A stretch of DNA of 64,000 nucleotides from Bradyrhizobium diversitatis (lineage in GTDB: Bacteria; Pseudomonadota; Alphaproteobacteria; Rhizobiales; Xanthobacteraceae): positions 1 to 64,000 of the forward strand of contig NZ_JACEGD010000012.1 of the NCBI RefSeq assembly GCF_016031635.1, in the 5' to 3' direction. Positions 43,528 through 52,622 of the stretch are shown one piece after another. Made by a program: the position numbers and the translations under genes. The first letter of the stretch is position 1. Every line of letters starts with the position of its first letter. Under the pieces are notes generated by a model that was not told the DNA's origin, searched no databases, and saw nothing but the letters and a program-made list of their open reading frames with translations.

Positions 43528-45342
43528 ATGACCGACGCTGGCGACCCTCCCAATCCCGACAGCGCCGGCAACGCGCCCTACCGGGTCCTGGCGCGCAAAT
43601 ACCGCCCTTCCTCTTTTGACGATCTGATCGGCCAGGAGGCGGTGGTCCGCACCGTCTCCAATGCGTTCGAGACCGGGCGCATCCCGCAGGCCTGGATCCT
43701 CACCGGCGTCCGCGGCGTCGGCAAGACCACCACCGCGCGCATCCTCGCCCGCGCGCTCAACTACGAGATGCCTGATGGTTCGGTGAAGGGCCCGACCATC
43801 CACATGCCGACCTTGGGCGTGCACTGCCAGGCGATCATGGAAAGCCGGCACATGGACGTGCTGGAGATGGACGCCGCCTCGCATACCGGCGTCGACGACG
43901 TCCGCCAGATCAATGACAGCGTGCGTTATGCGCCCGCCAGCGCCCGCTACAAGGTCTACATCATCGACGAAGTTCACATGCTGTCGACGGCAGCGTTCAA
44001 CGCCTTCCTGAAGACGCTGGAGGAGCCGCCGGAGCACGCCAAGTTCGTGTTCGCGACGACGGAGATCCGCAAGGTTCCGGTCACCGTGTTGTCGCGCTGC
44101 CAGCGCTTCGACCTGCGCCGGGTCGAGGCGGACGTGCTGATGAAGCACCTCGCCAACATCGCGGCCAAGGAAAATGTCGAGATCGAGCCGGAGGCGCTCG
44201 GCATCATCGCGCGCGCCGCCGAAGGCTCGGTGCGCGATTCGCTGTCGCTGCTCGACCAGGCGATCGCCCATGCGGCCGGCACCGTCAAGGCCGATGCCGT
44301 CCGGCAGATGCTGGGGCTTGCCGACCGCACCCGCGTCATCGATCTCTTCGATTCGCTGGTGCGTGGCGACATCGCCGCGGCATTCAAGGAGTTCCGCGAG
44401 CAGTACGACGTCGGCGCCGATCCCATCGTCGTGCTCTCGGACCTCGCCGAATTCGTCAATTTCGTCACCCGCGTGAAGATCGTGCCGGCGACCGCCGACA
44501 ACGTCGCCTATGGCGAGACCGAGCGCGTTCGGGCGCGGGACTTCGCCTCGAAGATCTCGATGCGCGTGCTGTCGCGGATGTGGCAGATGCTGCTCAAGGG
44601 CATCACCGAGGTGCAGGCCGCAACGCGCCCCGCGGCCGCGGCGGAAATGGTTCTGGTGCGCATTGCCTATGTCGCCGATCTGCCGACGCCGGACGAAGCG
44701 ATCAGGATGCTGGAGCAGAACGGCGGCGGCTCCCCGGTCGTGAGCGGCGGCAGTGCGGCGCGCAGCGCGCCTTCCGCGCCGGTTGCGTCCGCGGCGCCTG
44801 TTCGCATGCCGACCGCCTCGCCCTCTTCGTTCGGCGGTGGCGCGGCCCGGCCGCAGATGGCAGCCCCAGTGCCGGATCCGCAAGCCGCGGCACCGCAGCT
44901 GCGCATCACCAGCTTCACCCAGCTCGTCGCGCTCGCCGGGCAGAAGCGCGACATCATGACCAAGAGCGCGCTCGAAGGCGACATGCGCCTCGTCCGCTTC
45001 GAGGAGGGCCGGCTGGAAGTTGCGCTCGAGCCCAACGCCTCCAAGACCATGATCTCCGAGCTCGCGAGGAAGTTCGAGCTGTGGACCGGCCGCCGCTGGA
45101 CGGTGATCGTCTCCAACGAGCAGGGCCAGCCGACGCTGCGCTCGGTGAACCAGGCGGCCAAGCAACAGCATGCCCGTACCGCGGAAGCCGATCCGCGCGT
45201 GCAGGAGGTGCTGTCGCGCTTCCCCGGCGCCAAGGTCGTCGAGGTCCGCAGGCTTGCCCCCGAGGCGCCGGAGACCAATATCAATGCCGACTATGGCAGT
45301 GACGATCCGCCCGACGGTTCCGACGGCGACGACGATCTCTGA
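43528..45342 (+). CDS. dnaX: DNA polymerase III subunit gamma/tau
   Basis: Clamp-loader ATPase, 604 residues. Walker A is GVRGVGKTTTA (60-70), Walker B VYIIDEVHMLS, sensor/arginine-finger motif TVLSRCQRF. The zinc module of E. coli gamma (four Cys) is not conserved: the region after ALNYEM contains a single Cys (Cys100, GVHCQAIMESRH). The Ala/Pro-rich linker near residues 400-455 leads to the tau-like C-terminal domain that contacts polymerase. No obvious slippery A-run for programmed frameshifting was seen. First gene of dnaX-ebfC-recR. Confidence 0.96.
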   Translation: MTDAGDPPNPDSAGNAPYRVLARKYRPSSFDDLIGQEAVVRTVSNAFETGRIPQAWILTGVRGVGKTTTARILARALNYEMPDGSVKGPTIHMPTLGVHCQAIMESRHMDVLEMDAASHTGVDDVRQINDSVRYAPASARYKVYIIDEVHMLSTAAFNAFLKTLEEPPEHAKFVFATTEIRKVPVTVLSRCQRFDLRRVEADVLMKHLANIAAKENVEIEPEALGIIARAAEGSVRDSLSLLDQAIAHAAGTVKADAVRQMLGLADRTRVIDLFDSLVRGDIAAAFKEFREQYDVGADPIVVLSDLAEFVNFVTRVKIVPATADNVAYGETERVRARDFASKISMRVLSRMWQMLLKGITEVQAATRPAAAAEMVLVRIAYVADLPTPDEAIRMLEQNGGGSPVVSGGSAARSAPSAPVASAAPVRMPTASPSSFGGGAARPQMAAPVPDPQAAAPQLRITSFTQLVALAGQKRDIMTKSALEGDMRLVRFEEGRLEVALEPNASKTMISELARKFELWTGRRWTVIVSNEQGQPTLRSVNQAAKQQHARTAEADPRVQEVLSRFPGAKVVEVRRLAPEAPETNINADYGSDDPPDGSDGDDDL

Positions 45343-45367
45343 GCCATTCATTCAAGGACGAGCACCC

Positions 45368-45688
45368 ATGGCTGATTTTCTCGGCATGATGAAGCAGGCG
45401 GCGCAGCTGCAATCCAAGATGCAGGAGATGCAGGACCAACTCGCCAACGTCGAGGTCGAAGGCATCTCCGGCGGCGGCCTCGTCGCCGTGCGCATGACCG
45501 CGAAGATGGACGTGAAGGGCATCAAGATCGATCCCTCGCTGATGAAGGCGGAAGAACGCGAGGTGCTGGAAGACCTGCTCGTCACCGCGCTCAGTGATGC
45601 CCGCCGCAAGGCCGAGACCGCCATGCAGGAGAAGATGCAGGCCCTCACGGGCGGGCTTGGCCTGCCGCCGGGGTTGTTCGGCCAGTAA
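45368..45688 (+). CDS. YbaB/EbfC nucleoid-associated protein
   Basis: A 106-residue DNA-binding protein that dimerises and binds DNA with little specificity. [20 protein letters not shown] and [20 protein letters not shown] are diagnostic. Located between dnaX and recR, its conserved position in most bacteria. ATG 45368 follows AAGGACGAGCACCC; its stop is one base before the recR start. Confidence 0.95.
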   Translation: MADFLGMMKQAAQLQSKMQEMQDQLANVEVEGISGGGLVAVRMTAKMDVKGIKIDPSLMKAEEREVLEDLLVTALSDARRKAETAMQEKMQALTGGLGLPPGLFGQ

Positions 45689-45689
45689 T

Positions 45690-46292
45690 ATGGGCGCGGT
45701 TGCAGGTCCTGAGATCGAGCGGCTGGTCCAGCTGCTCGCGCGGCTGCCGGGCCTCGGTCCGCGCTCGGCGCGGCGCGCTGCGCTGCATCTGATCAAGAAG
45801 CGCGAAGCGCTAATGATGCCGCTGTCTTCCGCCCTCCAGGTCGCGCTGGACAAGGTCCAGGTCTGCAAGACCTGCGGCAACATCGACACGCAAAATCCCT
45901 GCACGGTCTGTACCGATCCGAGGCGCGATCCCTCCATCATCGTCGTCGTCGCCGACGTTGCCGACCTCTGGGCGCTGGAGCGGGCCAATGCCACCCAGGG
46001 GCGCTATCATGTGCTCGGCGCGACATTGTCGCCGCTCGACGGCGTCGGTCCGCAGGATCTCACCATCGATTCGCTGGTGGCACGCGCGCATGATCCGCAG
46101 GTGCACGAGATCATCCTGGCGCTGAATGCGACGGTCGACGGCCAGACCACGGCGCACTACATCACCGACCTGCTTCAGGACGCCAATGTGAAGGTGACGC
46201 GGCTCGCCCATGGTGTTCCTGTCGGCGGCGAGCTTGATTATCTCGATGAAGGTACGCTATCGGCTGCGATGCGGCAGCGCACCCTGTTCTAG
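45690..46292 (+). CDS. recR: Recombination protein RecR
   Basis: Two-hundred-residue RecFOR partner that loads RecA at gaps. Helix-hairpin-helix [20 protein letters not shown] (about 14-33), the four-Cys zinc finger [16 protein letters not shown] and the Toprim domain ([30 protein letters not shown]) are all present. ATG 45690 with TAATATG spacing to the upstream gene, so translation is likely coupled. Confidence 0.96.
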   Translation: MGAVAGPEIERLVQLLARLPGLGPRSARRAALHLIKKREALMMPLSSALQVALDKVQVCKTCGNIDTQNPCTVCTDPRRDPSIIVVVADVADLWALERANATQGRYHVLGATLSPLDGVGPQDLTIDSLVARAHDPQVHEIILALNATVDGQTTAHYITDLLQDANVKVTRLAHGVPVGGELDYLDEGTLSAAMRQRTLF

Positions 46293-46319
46293 CCATCCAG
46301 ACTTCACGGAACGGACGAC

Positions 46320-46754
46320 ATGACGAAACTTTTCGCCACACGATCGGCTTTGGTCGCGACGATGATGATGCTGGTGACCCCGGCCATGTCCGCGCAGCAG
46401 GGCGACGAGATGCCGCCGCCGTCGAAGCCCGGCAAGCCGATCAACACCGGCGACGTGCTCTCGGGCGAACTGAACGCGATGAAGGTCCGCGACGTCAAGA
46501 ACGGCAAGCGCGTCGCGACCTACCAGATCACCTCCGAGCCGCGCCGCCTGCCGCCGCCGAACGGGCTGTGCAATCTCGAGACCGGCCCGGAGACCTTCCA
46601 GCTCGTCACCTCCACCGATGCGCAGGCCACTCAGCTGAAATCGTTCGTCGGCAAGGAGATCTCGGTCAAGGTCGACGAGATCGCCTGCGCCAGCGATGCC
46701 GGCCAGATGAGCGAGGCCGTGATCACGAAGTGGAGCCTGATCAAGAAGCAGTAA
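46320..46754 (+). CDS. Exported hypothetical protein
   Basis: A 144-residue protein. Signal MTKLFATRSALVATMMMLVT ends near MSA. The mature part has DVLSGELNAMKVRDVKNGKR and an LCNLETGPETFQLVT segment with two Cys, perhaps one disulfide. No family recognised with certainty. It starts 27 bases after recR and may share its transcript. Confidence 0.8.
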   Translation: MTKLFATRSALVATMMMLVTPAMSAQQGDEMPPPSKPGKPINTGDVLSGELNAMKVRDVKNGKRVATYQITSEPRRLPPPNGLCNLETGPETFQLVTSTDAQATQLKSFVGKEISVKVDEIACASDAGQMSEAVITKWSLIKKQ

Positions 46755-46853
46755 GGGCGATATCGCCCGGCCGGGTGACGAGCACGGCACCTTGATCTCC
46801 GGTTGTGCGTCGAGCATAGTGCAAGCGATTGTGTTGTGAGAGGTCGCTAAGCT

Positions 46854-47228
46854 GTGCGTGGAATAGTCCTTGCCGTCCTGCTGGTCCTTGCCGGCGCGAT
46901 ATCGGCGGTCTCGGCCGCCCCGGATGCCGCGTCTTATCCGACTGCCGCGGCTGCGCTTGCCTCGCTGCGCGCCAAGCCGGGGGTGAAGACGTCGATTCAA
47001 TCAGGATGGACCTTGATCGAGGATGCGGCCACTCTGAGCCTGTGGTCGTTTCCGCCGACGGGACATCCGGCCTATCCCGCAGCCGTTCAGCGCCGCGTCG
47101 TGCAGGAAGGAAGCGAGCTCGTCATCCGAATGAACGTCCTTTGCGAAGCGTCCAAGGCCGCTTGCGATGCGTTGGTAGCCGATTTCGAGGTGCTCAACGG
47201 ACGTGTTCGGAAAGAGATGCAGCGCTAG
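46854..47228 (+). CDS. Exported hypothetical protein
   Basis: A 124-residue product starting with GTG 46854 (VRGIVLAVLLVLAGAISAVS), a clear signal peptide. The mature region holds TLIEDAATLSLWSFPPTGHP and MNVLCEASKAACDALVADFE with two Cys. No domain recognised. It converges with the AmpG-like gene, 2 bases between stops. Confidence 0.75.
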   Translation: MRGIVLAVLLVLAGAISAVSAAPDAASYPTAAAALASLRAKPGVKTSIQSGWTLIEDAATLSLWSFPPTGHPAYPAAVQRRVVQEGSELVIRMNVLCEASKAACDALVADFEVLNGRVRKEMQR

Positions 47229-47230
47229 GC

Positions 47231-48586
47231 TCACACCCGCGTCGGCTCCAACCTGTCGAAATGGTCACGCTTCTGCAAGTAAGCCAGCAGCATCAGGCTC
47301 GGGATGGCGACGAGGACGGAGATCGCGAAGAACATCGGCCAGCCCGTCGCTTTCGCCAGATAGCCCGCGCCCGTTGACAAATAGGTGCGTCCCACTGCGG
47401 CGAGCGCCGTCAGCAGCGCATATTGGGTCGCGGTGTGCAACGGGTTCTGGCACAGTGCGGAGAGATAGGCGACGAAGATCACGGTGCCGATGGCGTTGCA
47501 GAAATTGTCGGAAGTGATTGCGAGGGTCAGCGCCCATTCATTGACGCCGACGAGTGCCAGCCACGAGAACGACAGGTTTGAGATTGCCTGTACGATGCCG
47601 CCGATCCACAGGCTCGTTGCGAGCGAATAGCGCCGTGCCACGAAGCCGCCCGCAAAACCGCCGGCCAGGGTCGCTGCGATGCCGACGCCCTTCACGATCA
47701 CCGCGTAGTCGTTCCGCGTGAAGCCGATGTCGATCACGAACGGCACGGTCATATTGCCGGAGAACGCGTCGGTGAACTTGAACAGCACGACAAAGGCAAG
47801 CGCCGCCCACGCTTCCTTGCGGCTCAGGAATTCCGAGAACGCGCCCATCGCGGCATGGAACACCCGCATGAGCGCGTCCTCGTTCTGCGTGGCAGCCTCG
47901 GCGCGCTTGGATTGTGCGGGCTCGGTGGCGGCCAGCGCCGTCACCGTGCCGATCAGCACCAGAGCCGCCATCACCACATAGCCCCACATCCAGGCGGCGC
48001 CACGCGGGACGATCGTCTCGAAGCCGGTGACGATGAACAGGGCGCCCGCAGTCGATATCAGCATGCCGATGCGATAGGCCGCGACATAGGCGGCCATGCC
48101 GGCCGCCTGCTCGCTTTCGGGCAGGCTCTCGACGCGGAATGCATCGACGACGATGTCCTGCGTCGAGGACATCGTCGCGACCAGGAGCGCACCAAGCGCG
48201 ACGAACAGCGGCGAGCGCGCCGGATCGGTCAGCGCCAACAGCAGGATCGCGCCGATCAGCAACAGCTGCGAAAACACCAGCCACCCACGCCGGCGGCCAA
48301 AGGTGCGCGTGAAGAACGGTACATGCAGCGCATCGACCAGAGGCGCCCACAGGAACTTGAGCGTGTACGGCGTTCCAACCAGTGCAAAGAGCCCGATCGT
48401 TCCGAGATCGACCCCCGCCTCGGCCATCCACACCAGCAGCGTCGATCCCGACAGCGCCAGCGGAAGCCCCGAGGAAAAGCCGAGGAAGAGCACAATCAGC
48501 ACCCGCGGCTGCAGGTAAACGGCAAGGCTGTCGCGCCAGGAGGCAGCGGGAGCGTCGGCAGGCGAGGTCGCGTCGGGTGCGGTCAT
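47231..48586 (-). CDS. AmpG-family MFS permease
   Basis: A 451-residue polytopic transporter (12-14 helices). The N-terminal VLIVLFLGFSSGLPLALSGS and DLGTIGLFALVGTPYTLKFL, then LWAPLVDALHVPFF and STQDIVVDAFRVE, match the AmpG group that imports anhydromuropeptides for cell-wall recycling and beta-lactamase induction. The resemblance is good; assignment of substrate is inference. No amp or nag genes nearby. Confidence 0.88.
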   Translation of the reverse strand: MTAPDATSPADAPAASWRDSLAVYLQPRVLIVLFLGFSSGLPLALSGSTLLVWMAEAGVDLGTIGLFALVGTPYTLKFLWAPLVDALHVPFFTRTFGRRRGWLVFSQLLLIGAILLLALTDPARSPLFVALGALLVATMSSTQDIVVDAFRVESLPESEQAAGMAAYVAAYRIGMLISTAGALFIVTGFETIVPRGAAWMWGYVVMAALVLIGTVTALAATEPAQSKRAEAATQNEDALMRVFHAAMGAFSEFLSRKEAWAALAFVVLFKFTDAFSGNMTVPFVIDIGFTRNDYAVIVKGVGIAATLAGGFAGGFVARRYSLATSLWIGGIVQAISNLSFSWLALVGVNEWALTLAITSDNFCNAIGTVIFVAYLSALCQNPLHTATQYALLTALAAVGRTYLSTGAGYLAKATGWPMFFAISVLVAIPSLMLLAYLQKRDHFDRLEPTRV

Positions 48587-48633
48587 GGGGCGGTGTTAGC
48601 AGATTCTGGGGGTGCTGCCTCTGCTACAAAACT

Positions 48634-48718
48634 CGTCATGCCCGGGCTTGTCCCGGGCATCCACGTTCTTGGCGCCGCTCAAAGGTCGTGGATGGCCGGG
48701 ACAAGCCCGGCCATGACG
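48634..48718. repeat. Palindromic repeat family A, copy 5
   Basis: CGTCATGCCCGGGCTTGTCC and GGGACAAGCCCGGCCATGAC with CCACGT/CGTGG inner pairing. Lies between the 3' end of rmuC and the start of the AmpG-like gene. Confidence 0.93.
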
Positions 48719-48727
48719 GCGTGGCAT

Positions 48728-49927
48728 CTACTCTCCCGCCTGGAGCTTCCGCGGGAACAGATCCGGCGCGGCTGTCGCCACCAGCCGCGGAGCCTCCGGC
48801 GCATCGCTCTTGCTGAAATCCAGCTCCTCGATTCGTCCCGCGCGCTTCTCGATCTTGTCGGCGGAGATCAGCACCTGGCGCACGTCCTCGTTCACGTCGG
48901 CAAAGTGCTTTTGCAGCTTCAGCACGCGATCGCGCAGGCGGCCGAGGTCGTCGCCAAGCTTGATCACTTCGGTGCGGATCTGGTCGGCGGCATCGCGCAT
49001 GCGCGCGTCCTTCATGATCTGCTGCATCACCTGGATCGCGAGCATCAGCAGCGAGGGCGACACCAGCACGACGCGGGCGCGATAGGCCTTCTGGATCACG
49101 TCGTCGAAACCGTCATGGATCTCGGCGTAGACGGATTCCGACGGCACGAACATCAGCGCCATCTCCTGGGTCTCGCCGGCGACGAGGTATTTCTCCGCGA
49201 TGTCGCTGACATGCTTCATCACGTCGCCGCGCAGCCGCTGCGTGGCGATGCGCCGTTCCTCGTCGGTGCGGGCGTCGTGCAGCGCCGTCATCGCTTCCAG
49301 CGGGAACTTGGCGTCAATGCAAAGCGGCCGCTGATCGGGCAGGAACACGACGCAGTCCGGGCGCTTGCCGGTGGAGAGCGTGAACTGGAACTCGTAGGCA
49401 CCCTTCGGCAGCCCGTCCTGGACGATCGCCTCCATCCGCGCCTGGCCGAAGGCGCCGCGCGACTGCTTGTTGGCGAGCACGTCGCGCAAGGTGGTTACCT
49501 GGGTGGTGAGATCAGTGAGGTTCTTGTGCGCGCTGTCGATGATGCCGAGTCGCTCGTGCAGGGCGCGCAGGCTCTCCATGGTGTTGCGGGTGGAGTGTTC
49601 CATGGACTGGCCGACGCGGTGGGTCACCGAATCCAGCCGCTCGTTCACCGCCCGCGCCATCTCGGCCTGGCGGCCGGCCAGAGCCTGGGTCATGGCATCG
49701 ACCCGGCCCGACGACTCGCTCTGCGCCCGCAGCACCTCGCTCAAGCGTTCCTCGAGTTCGTCGGCCCGGATGGCGTTGGCCATGGCGAGTTCCGCGCCGC
49801 GCCGCCCGGATCGCGCGATCACGACCGCAATCACCACCAGCAGGATGAGAACCAGGGCACCGAAGCCGATCAGCGCGTCCGCGACGAGCACCGGCCACTC
49901 GCCGAGCATGAGGATGATGTCGTTCAT
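48728..49927 (-). CDS. rmuC: DNA recombination protein RmuC
   Basis: A 399-residue protein limiting DNA inversion at repeats. An N-terminal membrane helix (DALIGFGALVLILLVVIAVV) precedes a long coiled coil and the RmuC nuclease-like core with VQDGLPKGAYEFQFTLSTGK, CVVFLPDQRPLCIDAKFPLE and MALMFVPSESVYAEI. Normal length. Transcribed away from def, with an AT-rich divergent intergenic region (49928-50098). The product being repeat-related is notable in a repeat-rich genome but not evidence of a link. Confidence 0.94.
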   Translation of the reverse strand: MNDIILMLGEWPVLVADALIGFGALVLILLVVIAVVIARSGRRGAELAMANAIRADELEERLSEVLRAQSESSGRVDAMTQALAGRQAEMARAVNERLDSVTHRVGQSMEHSTRNTMESLRALHERLGIIDSAHKNLTDLTTQVTTLRDVLANKQSRGAFGQARMEAIVQDGLPKGAYEFQFTLSTGKRPDCVVFLPDQRPLCIDAKFPLEAMTALHDARTDEERRIATQRLRGDVMKHVSDIAEKYLVAGETQEMALMFVPSESVYAEIHDGFDDVIQKAYRARVVLVSPSLLMLAIQVMQQIMKDARMRDAADQIRTEVIKLGDDLGRLRDRVLKLQKHFADVNEDVRQVLISADKIEKRAGRIEELDFSKSDAPEAPRLVATAAPDLFPRKLQAGE

Positions 49928-50031
49928 GCCGACCCTTCTAGCCGATTCGCCGGGGCAGACGAACGAATAGCGAACATTTAGGGTGAATGCTCCGTTAATT
50001 TCTATGGTTAACGAAACCTGAAGTTTTATGG

Positions 50032-50047
50032 TTAGCGGAGGGTTAAC
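50032..50047. promoter_or_regulatory. Candidate CtrA-like site upstream of def
   Basis: TTAGCGGAGGGTTAAC fits TTA[A/G]-N7-TTAAC, the CtrA recognition pattern in alphaproteobacteria, in an unusually AT-rich stretch (TTAATTTCTATGGTTAACGA nearby). It lies 52 bases before the def ATG. Single site, weak evidence. Confidence 0.3.
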
Positions 50048-50098
50048 GGGGTTCCTGGCCGCATTGACCGCATCCGGCGCGCGGCTTAAATCGCCGCC

Positions 50099-50626
50099 AT
50101 GGCCCTACGAGAAATCATCATCCTGCCGGACAAGCAGCTGCGCCTGGTCTCCAAGCCGATCGAGAAGGTCACGTCGGAGATCCGAAAGCTTGCCGACGAC
50201 ATGTTCGAGACCATGTACGACGCGCCCGGCATTGGCCTCGCGGCAATCCAGGTCGCGCAGCCCTTGCGGCTGATCACCATGGACCTCGCCAAGCGCGACG
50301 AGAACGGTGAGACCAAGCCGCTCCCACGCGTCTTCATCAATCCCGAGATCATCGCCTCGTCCGAGGAACTGTCGGTCTACGAGGAAGGCTGCCTGTCGAT
50401 CCCCGAATATTACGAGGAGGTCGAGCGCCCTGCGAAGGTGCGCGTGCGCTTCACCGATCTCGACGGCAAGGTGCACGAGGAGGACGCCGAAGGCCTCTTC
50501 GCCACCTGCATCCAGCACGAGATCGACCATCTCAACGGCGTGCTGTTCGTCGACTATTTGTCGAAGCTCAAGCGCGACCGCGTGATGAAGAAGTTCGAGA
50601 AAGCCGCCAAGCGCGCGGTGGAGTAG
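50099..50626 (+). CDS. def: Peptide deformylase
   Basis: Removes the N-formyl group from new polypeptides. The 175-residue metalloenzyme carries all three motifs: [22 protein letters not shown] (Cys98) and HEIDHLNG (His140, Glu141, His144). ATG 50099. It is followed by fmt and truA on the same strand; the def-fmt pairing joins formylation and deformylation. Confidence 0.97.
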   Translation: MALREIIILPDKQLRLVSKPIEKVTSEIRKLADDMFETMYDAPGIGLAAIQVAQPLRLITMDLAKRDENGETKPLPRVFINPEIIASSEELSVYEEGCLSIPEYYEEVERPAKVRVRFTDLDGKVHEEDAEGLFATCIQHEIDHLNGVLFVDYLSKLKRDRVMKKFEKAAKRAVE

Positions 50627-50640
50627 GCCAGGTCCTCCAG

Positions 50641-50730
50641 CGTCATGCCCGGCCTTGTGCCGGGCATCCACGTTCTTTGCCGCCTCGAGCAGGGAGAACG
50701 TGGATGGCCGGGACAAGCCCGGCCATGACG
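50641..50730. repeat. Palindromic repeat family A, copy 6
   Basis: CGTCATGCCCGGCCTTGTGC...AACGTGGATGGCCGGGACAA and GCCCGGCCATGACG. Lies between def and fmt, ending 35 bases before the fmt ATG. Confidence 0.93.
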
Positions 50731-50764
50731 AGTACCTTGCTCGTTTCGAGGATTGTCTCGCCAC

Positions 50765-51688
50765 ATGCCCCTTCGCCTCATCTTCATGGGCACGCCCGAT
50801 TTCTCCGTGCCGACGCTGCTCGAGCTCGTCGCGCATGGCCATGAGATCGCAGCCGTCTATACGCGCGCCCCGAAGCCCGGCGGGCGGCGCGGCCTGCAAT
50901 TGCAGCCGACGCCGGTCGAGGAAGCGGCGCGAAAACTCGGCATTCCCGTGCTGACGCCGAAGACGCTGAAGACTCCGGAGGCGCTGGAAGAATTTCGCGC
51001 GTTCGAGGCCGATGCCGCCGTCGTCGTCGCCTACGGCATGATCCTGCCGCAGGCGATCCTCGATGCCCCCAGGCTCGGCTGCTACAATCTGCACGCCTCG
51101 CTGTTGCCGCGCTGGCGCGGCGCCGCGCCCATCAACCGCGCGATCATGGCAGGTGATGCCGAGAGCGGCGTGATGGTGATGAGGATGGATGTCGGCCTCG
51201 ACACCGGCGACGTCGCCATGGCCGAGCGCATCGCGATATCAGACAGCATGACCGCGCTCGATCTGCACGATCGCCTGTCCCGGTTGGGTGCCGATCTGAT
51301 GGTGCGCGCGATGGCCGCGCTCGAACGCGGCGGGCTCCAGCTCAGGAAGCAGGGCGAGGACGGCGTCACCTATGCCGCCAAGATCGACAAGGCCGAGGCG
51401 CGGATCGACTGGACCAGATCGGCGCGCGCCGTGCTGCGCCACATCCACGGCCTGTCGCCGTTTCCCGGCGCCTGGAGCGAGCTCGAGAATGCGCGCGTCA
51501 AGATCCTGCGCTGTGAGCTCGCGCAAGGCGCGGGCGAGCCGGGCACGGTGCTCGACGATCATCTCACCATTGCCTGCGGCGAGGGCGCGATCCGCATCAT
51601 CGAGCTCCAGCGCGAGGGCAAGGGCCGGATGCAGGCCGCGGACTTCCTGCGCGGCGTGCCGTTGAAGGCCGGAGCGAAATTCAGCTGA
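50765..51688 (+). CDS. fmt: Methionyl-tRNA formyltransferase
   Basis: A 307-residue enzyme that formylates initiator Met-tRNA using 10-formyl-[20 protein letters not shown] and the catalytic loop [20 protein letters not shown] (Asn-His-Asp system) are diagnostic; the C-terminal OB-like domain begins around [15 protein letters not shown] 50765 chosen; a TTG four codons upstream exists in frame. Gap to def is filled by a family A repeat. Confidence 0.97.
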   Translation: MPLRLIFMGTPDFSVPTLLELVAHGHEIAAVYTRAPKPGGRRGLQLQPTPVEEAARKLGIPVLTPKTLKTPEALEEFRAFEADAAVVVAYGMILPQAILDAPRLGCYNLHASLLPRWRGAAPINRAIMAGDAESGVMVMRMDVGLDTGDVAMAERIAISDSMTALDLHDRLSRLGADLMVRAMAALERGGLQLRKQGEDGVTYAAKIDKAEARIDWTRSARAVLRHIHGLSPFPGAWSELENARVKILRCELAQGAGEPGTVLDDHLTIACGEGAIRIIELQREGKGRMQAADFLRGVPLKAGAKFS

Positions 51689-51691
51689 GGC

Positions 51692-51792
51692 TGTCATACC
51701 CCGCGCAGGCGGGGTATCCAGTACGCCGAGGCTTCTCGGCTGAACGGATAGGCTGCGGAGTACTGGATTGCCCGCCTTCGCGGGCAATGACA
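51692..51792. repeat. TGTCATACCCCGCGC...GGGCAATGACA inverted repeat
   Basis: Outer arms TGTCATACCCCGCGCAGGCG and CGCCTTCGCGGGCAATGACA, inner CCAGTAC/GTACTGG and CCGAGGCTTCTCGG. It begins right after the fmt stop and ends 16 bases before the truA ATG. Confidence 0.85.
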
Positions 51793-51807
51793 GTGAAACT
51801 GGATAAA

Positions 51808-52545
51808 ATGCCCCGCTACAAGCTCACCATCGAATATGACGGCGCGCCGTTCTTCGGCTGGCAGATGCAGGAATCGCTGCCGTCGGTGCAGGGCGCGCTG
51901 CAGGCGGCCGTGAAGGCGATGACCGGGGCGGATTTGCGCGTGCACGGTGCCGGCCGCACCGATGCCGGCGTGCATGCGCGCGGCCAGGTCGCCCACGTCG
52001 ACGTCGACAAGTCGTTTCCACCGGGCCGTTTTCGCGACGGGCTCAACGCGCATCTGCGCCCGCATCCGATCGCGGTGCTCGAGGCCGAGATCGTGCCCGA
52101 CAGCTTCGAGGCGCGCTTCTCGGCGGTCAAGCGCCACTACCGCTATCGCATCGTCAACACCCGCGCCAATCTCGCGCTCGACGCCGGCCACGCCTGGCGC
52201 GTGCCGCGCAAGCTCGATGCCGACGCGATGCATGCGGCGGCGCAGCGCCTGCTCGGCAAGCACGATTTCACGACCTTCCGCGACACCGAGTGCCAGGCCA
52301 AGTCGCCGGAGAAGACGCTCGACCAGCTCGACGTGCTGCGCGACGGCCGCGAGATCACGATTCTCACTTCGGCGCGCTCCTTCCTGCACAGCCAAGTACG
52401 CTCGATGGTGGGCTCGCTGGTCTGGGTCGGCGAGGGGCGCTGGACCGCCGACGATCTCTCTGCCGCGTTAGCAGCCCGCAACCGCGCCGCCTGCGGCATC
52501 GTCGCCCCGCCGGAGGGACTGTATCTGATGAAGGTGGATTATTGA
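51808..52545 (+). CDS. truA: tRNA pseudouridine(38-40) synthase
   Basis: Isomerises uridines 38-40 in the anticodon arm. The 245-residue protein has [17 protein letters not shown] with the catalytic Asp, the N-terminal [10 protein letters not shown] and the C-terminal [20 protein letters not shown] 51808 ([12 protein letters not shown]) is favoured; an ATG seven codons upstream lies in the palindromic repeat. Third gene of the def-fmt-truA group. Confidence 0.97.
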   Translation: MPRYKLTIEYDGAPFFGWQMQESLPSVQGALQAAVKAMTGADLRVHGAGRTDAGVHARGQVAHVDVDKSFPPGRFRDGLNAHLRPHPIAVLEAEIVPDSFEARFSAVKRHYRYRIVNTRANLALDAGHAWRVPRKLDADAMHAAAQRLLGKHDFTTFRDTECQAKSPEKTLDQLDVLRDGREITILTSARSFLHSQVRSMVGSLVWVGEGRWTADDLSAALAARNRAACGIVAPPEGLYLMKVDY

Positions 52546-52568
52546 GGGGCTGATGCCGCCAGCCGCGT

Positions 52569-52595
52569 CGTGGCCGGGACAAGCCCGGGCATGAC
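52569..52595. repeat. Half copy of palindromic repeat family A
   Basis: CGTGGCCGGGACAAGCCCGG and GCATGACG, a single right arm without its partner, between the convergent truA and dapE genes. Shows that arms can be lost separately. Confidence 0.75.
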
Positions 52596-52622
52596 GGCGG
52601 AGTGTTTGGCGAGAATTGCGCC

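Noticed and set aside
42307..45351. A 1014-codon minus-strand ORF reading through dnaX into the binding-protein gene
   Set aside because: Only the C-terminal 281 codons (from ATG 43152) are real; the rest is antisense to dnaX and the SRP RNA.
47855..49981. A 708-codon plus-strand ORF opposite the AmpG-like gene and rmuC
   Set aside because: Composition is Arg/His/Gln-rich with no domain, typical of antisense readings of GC-rich genes. The minus-strand genes carry clear motifs.
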